From Zopfochytrium polystomum (taxonomy: Eukaryota > Chytridiomycota > Chytridiomycetes > Chytridiales > Chytridiaceae): DNA of 64,000 bases. The notes below the pieces were generated by a model, which saw only the letters and a list, made by a program, of their open reading frames with translations, was not told the DNA's origin and made no database searches. Shown piece after piece: positions 56,969 to 64,000 of the stretch. The stretch spans positions 1 through 64,000 of the forward strand of contig JAIVFJ010000297.1 of NCBI GenBank assembly GCA_025765615.1. Reading direction: 5' to 3'. Both the position numbers and the translations under genes were made by a program. The first letter of the stretch is position 1; every line of letters begins with the position of its first letter.

Positions 56969-57560
56969 GTGTGCGCGTCGTTCGTTGGTTTGTGCTACCA
57001 AGGGATTTGCTGGTGAGGGAGTGTATTTATTTTCGTTTTTGTTTGATTATTTTTTTTCTTCTCTTTTTGTTTCACCTGTTTCTTTGAAAGAACCGAAGGG
57101 GCTTCTGCCTATGCAACACCAGAAAGACACCGCCCCGACTTGGCAGACTTTCCCTTCTGGGAGTTTTTTCCGCACAGTTTTTTTCGGGCGAGCAATTGAA
57201 GACAAAACTGCTGGTATCGTCGCCTTTGTGTTGACTGACTGACTGACTGACTGGGCGCCAACGCCAACCGCAACCAACGGGGAAGCGGACAGAGTGCAAA
57301 ACTTTTGTTTGCACCGACCAGTGTTAGTCAGCCGAAAGTGGTGTGAGTGCGATGTCACTTCCCAGTTTCATTCTTGCAAAGGCATTACGAAAAACTTTCA
57401 GCCATTCAATTGTTCTTAACGATGCAACCTCCCTCCATGCGTGTCTACCGAATTGGATTTTGTCCTTTGTTGTCTGTTTGCTGTGTCCACCGCTCTAACT
57501 CCACAATTCCTCCAAAATGGTGCCCGGTGTTCTACTTCTCTGCAAATTTTTAACAGAGAA
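56969..57560. other. Intergenic/promoter of the protease-like gene
   Basis: A (CTGA)n array at about 57231-57254 and a T-rich stretch near 57045. No TATA box chosen. No gene. Confidence 0.4.
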
Positions 57561-58020
57561 AATATTGTCAAAAAGATTACACCAAGAACACGACTCCAAG
57601 AAACGTTAACGCCCACAAACAACCCCAAGACTATCTCCTCTCCTTTCCCGTTCCCGCTGCCATTTGAATTTTCTGGATTGCTGCTCACCGTCCTCGACAC
57701 GCCGCTCCTGCTAAACCCAACCCTCCGATTCACCATATCGAACCCAACCGACATTCTGCTCACCGCCGCCAGGCCGAACGACGCTCCTCGAAGACAAGCT
57801 CGAATTCATGTCGTACCGCTTCCCGCTAAGGCACCCAGCGCAGGCCGTGCGACACGAGCCACGAGTTTGCGGAATTTGTGGAGTGGTAGACGAAGTATGA
57901 GGGCCATGACGGTTGCTGGGACCATGCGCGCTTTCGCGAGCGGGGTCATCATCAACCTGAGCGGTGGTTATAAATGTTCGCTTCTTTCTCTTTGTGGAAG
58001 AAGAGTCGTCGAATGAGTCT
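57561..58020 (-). pseudogene. Internally deleted copy of the aspartic protease-like gene
   Basis: On the minus strand the left (5') part matches the active-site region of the neighbour: FVYHSTNSANSWLVS, then ACAGCLSGKRYDMNSSLSSRS in a shifted frame. It then jumps directly to the C-terminal part: SRMSVGFDMVNRRVGFSRSG, the Ser/Asn-rich stem and a hydrophobic tail. About 250 codons of the middle are missing. It lies head to tail with the intact gene, so a tandem duplication followed by deletion is the simple history. The same Ser-for-Asp substitution is present, so the change predates the duplication or is the family state. Confidence 0.75.
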
Positions 58021-58616
58021 TCGACGGGGGCATCAGCTGGAAGGAGAGCAGGGGAAAACCGACCCACTTTTTTCTTCCGCTGGTCACGTGTGAGTGATTG
58101 ACGCGGCCCAAGACAACAAATTCGCTGTTCGGCGACACCAGCACCAGCACAATGTCGCAACTTATCCGAAAGTGGTGGTTCCAGCACGAGCTGCAAGTGG
58201 TTGCAAGGATCTGCACTGCAAAACTGAGATTACTTTTTTTGTTTGTTCCTGCAGCATTTACACACAAAAAGTGGGGCCGCCTCGACTTAACGCAGACTGC
58301 ACCCCACCAGATTCAAATTACGCGACGACAAATAAAACAATCCAAACTAACCAGAACAAGAGAGAAGAGAAGCATTCCATCCAAACTGCATCAAAAAAAA
58401 AAACACAATGCGATTGGGTAGAGGCGAAAAAGGGGCGGGCGTTGAACAAGGCTAGACAGCACACGAAAGAAAGTGAGCGGAGTGGAAGTTCAAACAACAG
58501 AGGGCTGTATGTGCAAAGCTTTCGAGAGTGAGAACTACTAGTGGGGAGGAAGTGGTAGAGGGAGAAGAAAGGTGCTAGAGCGAAAGTGAGAAATAAATTC
58601 ACCGAGCTTCAGCGTT
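58021..58616. other. Intergenic
   Basis: Upstream of the pseudogene and 3' flank of histone H1. Short frames only. Confidence 0.4.
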
Positions 58617-59568
58617 TCACTCTGCAGCGGCACCCCTCTTCGACCGAGTGGACTTTTTGGTCGGAGCGGCGGCGGCCGGCTTCGCCGCTTTGGCGGCCTT
58701 TGGCTTGGCCTCCTTCTTCTCCTTAGTCTCCTTGGCGGCTTTGGGCTTCACCGAGGCCTTCTTCGCTTCCGTCGCCTTCTTCGCGGCCGGCTTCTTGGGT
58801 GCAGCGGCCTTCTTGGGGGATGGAGCCGCCTTCTCGGCCTTCTCCGGCTTTTCAGCCTTCTCGGCCTTCTTCTTCGGGGAGGCCTTGGCCTTGGCGGCAG
58901 GAGGCTTCTCGGTCTTCTTCTCCTTCTTGGGGGCAGCCTTCTTGGCGGGAGCAGAGTCGTCAGCCTTTTTGGCAGGAGCGTCCTTCTTCGTGCTTTCCTT
59001 CTTGGTCGTCTCCTTCTTTGCGGTAGGCTTCTTCTTCAACGCGGGGGCCGCCGGCTTGCGAGCGAGCTTGATGGGTCCCGACGCGCCTTTGGGTTGGAGG
59101 AAATCTCCAGATTCCACACCCTTCTTGATGGCCGAGTTGATTAAGTTGTCGGCTTGGTCATTGAGGCCCTAGTGTTGACAAGACACAAAACAACCAAGTC
59201 AGAACAAGCAATTGTCTGGGAAGTGTGTGTGCAGGTGGGTTGCGGGTGGGTTGGGGAGTTGACGATGAAGGATGATAAAGGGGAGTTGGGAGTGAAGAGG
59301 AGAGCGGTTCCAAGTACCTTGAAGTTGGCGTGGATGTACTTCTTGATAGCCTGGCGCGACGAACCGTTGCGCTCTTTCTGTAAGTAAGACGGATGGTGGG
59401 AAGAGTTTAGTTACTTGGATTGAACTACACTGAGCAATGAAGGCGTCGCGTCGCCCTTACCAGGTTCAGGACCGACTGAGTGATCATCTCCTTGTACGTC
59501 GGATGGGCGGGAGCGGCCTTCTTGGAAGAGGCTGCCTTTTTCGCTGCTGCTTTCTTGGAGTCGGACAT
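58617..59568 (-). CDS. Linker histone H1
   Basis: Exons 59568-59461, 59377-59318 and 59168-58617 total 720 nt (239 aa). The globular H15 winged-helix domain spans all three exons: AHPTYKEMITQSVLNL, KERNGSSRQAIKKYIHANFK, GLNDQADNLINSAIKKGVES then GDFLQPKGASGPIKLA. The remaining 125 residues are a Lys/Ala/Pro-rich tail with repeated PKKA and AAKK units. H1 binds linker DNA at the nucleosome dyad. Divergent from H3 on the other strand; a TATAAATA on the minus strand at 60088-60081 may be its promoter. Confidence 0.95.
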
Positions 59569-60963
<1,395 letters not shown>

Positions 60964-61393
60964 GTCATCGATCGATCGACACCGCCAGCCATCCCCACCT
61001 TCCCCACCTTCCCCGCGCACGTCCCACCCTTCTTCACCCCCCGCCCATCGTATCTTTCTTTCGCTGAGCTTTCCTTTTCTTTTTTTTTCTTTCCTTTTCC
61101 TTCTCTCTTTGCTTCCTTTCTCTCCTCTCTTTGCAACAATGTATTCCCCCCAGCCCTTGGATAGTGGTGGTAGCGACCACCCAGTCAACTGTTTAATGAT
61201 ATGAAAGTGAAAATAAATGCATTCAATCGGTGGCCAGCAGTTGTCGTGTTGGACCAGTCTGTCTGCCTTCGTGGCTGACGTTTCTCCGTGCAAATATGTG
61301 TCGGAACGGATGGCAAGAGATGCGGTTGAAATTTGTTTTCCCTGTGATAGACCAATTAGATAGAGGCTCTCTGTCTCTGTCACCGTCCGCTTA
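60964..61393. other. H3 3' flank
   Basis: T/C-rich 3' UTR-like DNA. An ATAAATG stretch near 61213 could serve as polyadenylation signal. No stem-loop typical of animal histone mRNAs was recognised. Confidence 0.35.
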
Positions 61394-61396
61394 ATG

Positions 61397-61428
<32 letters not shown>

Positions 61429-63112
61429 CTCGTTCACGTCGCCGTCGCAGTCGTCGTCCGCCACCCTGTCGCACGGCGAAGCGGCGTCGTTCTCGTCGCC
61501 TTCCAGCTCTCTCGCATCCACCCACGCTTCTGTATCATCGGCAGATGCAGACTCGTCATCGTCATCTCCAACTCTCTCTCTTCCAGCCATCATCGGTATT
61601 GCTGCCGGTGGCGCCGTGCTCCTCATCCTACTTATCGTGTTCCTATGCTTGCATCGTCGCCGGCGCGCCATCAAGGAGCGGGAAGAACTGGAGATCGTCG
61701 AGGCCATCGAGCGGGACCTGAAAGCACGGCGCGAAAGGGAAGCGTCAGGGCGCTCCGGTCTTGCCTGAAATCACCGTCAGCCAGGTCCGCTTGATCCCCG
61801 CCGGGAGCGCTGCTCCGGGCGTCCGCCGTTCCGGCTGGGCGCGATCTTCCTACTGGCTGCCAAAGTCGGGATCGCCCACGGCAGACGCGCCATGGGCCGC
61901 CGCCGCAGAAACCCGATCCATCCGTTCTGTGTCGTCGTCTCGGTTCGCCTTCAATGCATGGTTTCGGCAGTTTGGACCGGAACTCCCACCTTCAACCACA
62001 CCGCCGCCGCCGATGCCAGGACCCCCAGAGCCGATTCCCCGCCGCCGCCCCCCCAACCGCGAGAGCCATGGCTCCGACTCTTCTGCACCCGGCGACACCG
62101 TTCATCCCGCAACTGCCGACGGGAATGCTCCTCTACCATTTATCACCGTTTCTCCGGCTGAGCGTGAAGGGTCGCAGTCGAAGGGGGCATCGGCAAACAA
62201 CCGTCAAACCCGATCCTCGCTAGGTGACTTTATCTCCCGATACCGTGGTCATGAACAATACTACATCCCAACCCACCATCGCCGAGGAGGACTCTGGCGT
62301 CCCGCAAACCCCTTCCGCGGATCAACTGGAGCCAGCGACTCCGCTGTCGGTTCGTGCACCAACTTCAGAGGGCCGGAACCGGCGACGGACAGTCATTACC
62401 GTTGCCTCGGAGGCTCCTTCGTCGAATGTACCCGTGGTCGGCGGGGGCGGAGGTAACAGGAAAAGCAGCGCCTGGGGCGGTTGGTGGACCGCCACGTGGT
62501 TCGGCAACGCCTACGGCAACAACAGCAGCGTCGACACCACCTCCGCCCACGACCCGAACAGGGCGCAATCCGCCGTCGCGCAAGAGCGTTGGGACGACGG
62601 GGATCCTGTCCATGTACGGGAAATCCACAGATGTGGGCGACGACGACGACGGTGACGACGAGGACGATGACGACGGCGAAACGCAGTCGGAGGCGGCCGG
62701 CGGCGAGCGGCTGACGTGGAGAGCGGGCTTCGCCAGTCGGTGCCGCACTCGACGATCTCGGTGCTCTCGTCGGTGCGCAGCGCGGCGGGCGGGACCGACA
62801 TCAACGGGCGCAGCCTGTCGCAGCAGAGCGGGCGGGACGCAGTCGGGTCGCCCGTGTCGCCTGCATCGACCGAGTTTAGCCGCGGCGCGAGCACCGACGG
62901 CGTCGGGCTCGTGCTCGGCGCTGACGGTGGCCGCGGGTCCTCGCGAGGGAAACGAGAGGAAGCTCGGCAACGCCGCGGCGGTGGGTGGTGGCGGTGGAAA
63001 GGGCGGCGGCGGCGGCGGCGGCGGCCACACGGACAAACGAGGGTCGTGGGAATCGACCGCATCCTCGGTCCCGTCCGAGGTTCTGGCCAACGTGGCAAAG
63101 GAGCGAATGTGA
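61394..63112 (+). CDS. Ser-rich single-pass membrane protein with long acidic/low-complexity tail (frame breaks)
   Basis: From the ATG at 61394: a Ser-rich ectodomain, one TM segment (LPAIIGIAAGGAVLLILLIV, about residue 65), a HRRRR stop-transfer and a charged helix (IKEREELEIVEAIERDLKAR). The ATG frame ends at 61768, but coding-like text goes on in other frames: LPEITVSQVRLIPAGSAAPG; then EEDSGVPQTPSADQLEPATP and RRRTVITVASEAPSSN; then GILSMYGKSTDVG with a long Asp run; then SVPHSTISVLSSVRSAAGGT; then a poly-Gly stretch and STASSVPSEVLANVAKERM ending at 63112. Each shift lies in GC-rich sequence, so this is either one gene with small assembly indels or a decaying gene. The layout resembles fungal wall-sensor or Mid2-like type I membrane proteins, but no defined ectodomain is present. 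Confidence 0.55.
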
Positions 63113-63669
63113 ATACCTACCTGCTGTGGGTGTTGTGCTGCAATCCCTGTTTCGGGCTTGGGGCCAACCGTGCGTGCGCGACCGCTCGCTCTTGGCCCAC
63201 CGCATCGCCGACCTCTTTCGTGCGAACTCGTGTGTTTGATTATGATTATGCTTTGCCCCCGGGTGCCCTATTCCGTTTCACACTTCACTTTCGTCGCACT
63301 GCTCGGACAGACGCTTGCTTCTACTTCTAATTCTCACTGCCGCTTGAACTCAGTACCAGACACTTTTTTTGACAAGGTAGACTCTGTTTCTCCTTTTCCC
63401 CTTTTTCTTTCGTTTTCTTCTTTCTTTTTTTTTCTTTGAAGCATTTTGATGAATATCGAAGATTTGTTCTTTTGCGCGCCGGTGGTCGCTCTCTCTCACT
63501 CTCTCTCTCTCTCACTCTCTCTCTCTCTCTCACTCTCTATCTCTCCATCTCTCAATCGCTCTCTGTCGTAATTGATTTGTTAATTGATCCAAGAGCGCCT
63601 GCCTTGTCCCCAGTTTTGCACTGAACGGACCAAAACGGATCGGGCCCGATTCCGTTCGTTCGTTCGACA
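63113..63669. other. Intergenic with (TCTC)n microsatellite
   Basis: A CTCT/CACT repeat at about 63487-63560. Promoter of the next gene presumably lies after it. No gene. Confidence 0.5.
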
Positions 63670-64000
63670 ATGGTGAGACGCGACCAACCACGACAGCGAC
63701 AACACCGGGTGATCGCTTCCACGCTAACCTCTCTCTTCTTCCTCCGCCGGACGCACGCCCTTCACCCATCAACACCAGAAACTATTCGAAAAAGTAGAGT
63801 ACATCGACTGCCCCTGGCAAACCCTGACCGCCGCCAACTGGCGCAAGTACCCCAACGACATCTCAACCCACGTCCTCTCCGTCGACGTCCTCGACCGCCG
63901 CATCGACCCCACGACCGGCGCCCTCCACACCGAGCGCCTCCTCTGCTGCAAACAGGCCGCGCCCGCCTTTCTCCGCGCCGTCGGCCTGCCCATCCCCGAA
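63670..64000 (+). CDS. PRELI/Ups family lipid-transfer protein, 5' part
   Basis: Runs off the right edge. The first coding exon is just the ATG (63670-63672), followed directly by a 106-nt intron (gtgaga...accag); exon 2 starts at 63779. The spliced N terminus is MKLFEKVEYIDCPWQTLTAA then NWRKYPNDISTHVLSVDVLD and HTERLLCCKQ, matching the PRELI domain start ('PWxxVTxAxWxKYPNPxxxHVxxxDVLxRxxD...GxLxTERLxxxxQ'). Ups/PRELID proteins shuttle phosphatidic acid or phosphatidylserine across the mitochondrial intermembrane space with Mdm35. Whether it is the Ups1 or Ups2 type cannot be told from the first 74 residues. Confidence 0.9.
   Translation, partial: MVRRDQPRQRQHRVIASTLTSLFFLRRTHALHPSTPETIRKSRVHRLPLANPDRRQLAQVPQRHLNPRPLRRRPRPPHRPHDRRPPHRAPPLLQTGRARLSPRRRPAHPR

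Noticed and set aside
58648..59172. 174-codon plus-strand Phe/Ala-rich 'membrane protein'
   Set aside because: Antisense of the Lys/Ala tail of histone H1.

Overview
This window reads as nuclear DNA of a fungus. Almost every recognisable protein is broken by short GT-AG introns (about 45-150 nt), and the gene content is fungal: a Pho84-type phosphate permease, an Izh/PAQR receptor, a Cdc4/Pop1-type WD40 propeller, a Nam8/TIA1-type triple-RRM protein, Trm1, histones H1 and H3, a PRELI/Ups protein, and KDZ, chromoviral, copia and LINE elements. A METTL14-type m6A subunit together with moderate GC and many introns would fit an early-diverging (for example chytrid-like) lineage better than a crown ascomycete. 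That placement is inference.

Layout. 1-782: the 5' part of an FAD monooxygenase (minus), running off the left edge. 1377-1965: a small lipid-droplet-like membrane protein. 2.4-3.8 kb: decayed coiled-coil sequence. 4010-6549: TRM1 in 15 exons (minus). 9676-11251: METTL14-like gene in 6 exons. 11.7-18.7 kb: a transposon graveyard with two LINE 3' ends carrying RNase H, a Ty1/copia pol fragment, and several dispersed and inverted repeats. 19595-21606: Cdc4-like WD40 gene with a 64-T run in its last intron. 22062-22788: unknown two-exon Cys/Trp protein. 24913-26661: triple-RRM protein (minus). 27647-29267: PAQR/Izh (minus). 29942-31847: Pho84 (minus). 32-36 kb: gene-poor, pyrimidine tracts and relics. 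36336-38172: SPFH/Band-7 protein (minus).

39.9-55 kb is a nested mobile region. A KDZ-type DNA transposon with two genes (an HMG-like/Cys-cluster protein and the transposase) is interrupted by a complete Ty3/gypsy chromovirus at 45125-49052. The chromovirus has apparently identical 353-bp LTRs and a 5-bp target duplication, yet its pol goes straight from protease to integrase with no reverse transcriptase or RNase H. Next comes a large uncharacterised protein (about 50.3-53.6 kb) that combines a polar repeat-like region, a Gly/Ala-rich hydrophobic core and a J-domain-like HPDK module, and then a gene fragment cut by a third LINE 3' end.

55.5-58.0 kb: a secreted pepsin-fold protein whose first catalytic DTG has been lost, plus an internally deleted pseudogene copy. 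58.6-61 kb: divergent histones H1 and H3, each with a TATA box in the shared intergenic region. 61.4-63.1 kb: a Ser-rich single-pass membrane protein whose reading frame appears to shift several times. 63670-64000: start of a PRELI/Ups gene that runs off the right edge.

Exon models for TRM1, METTL14, the WD40 gene, the RRM gene, PAQR, Pho84, H1, H3 and the aspartic-protease-like gene were built by hand. Splice phases and total length agree in each (all are multiples of three), so I trust these most.
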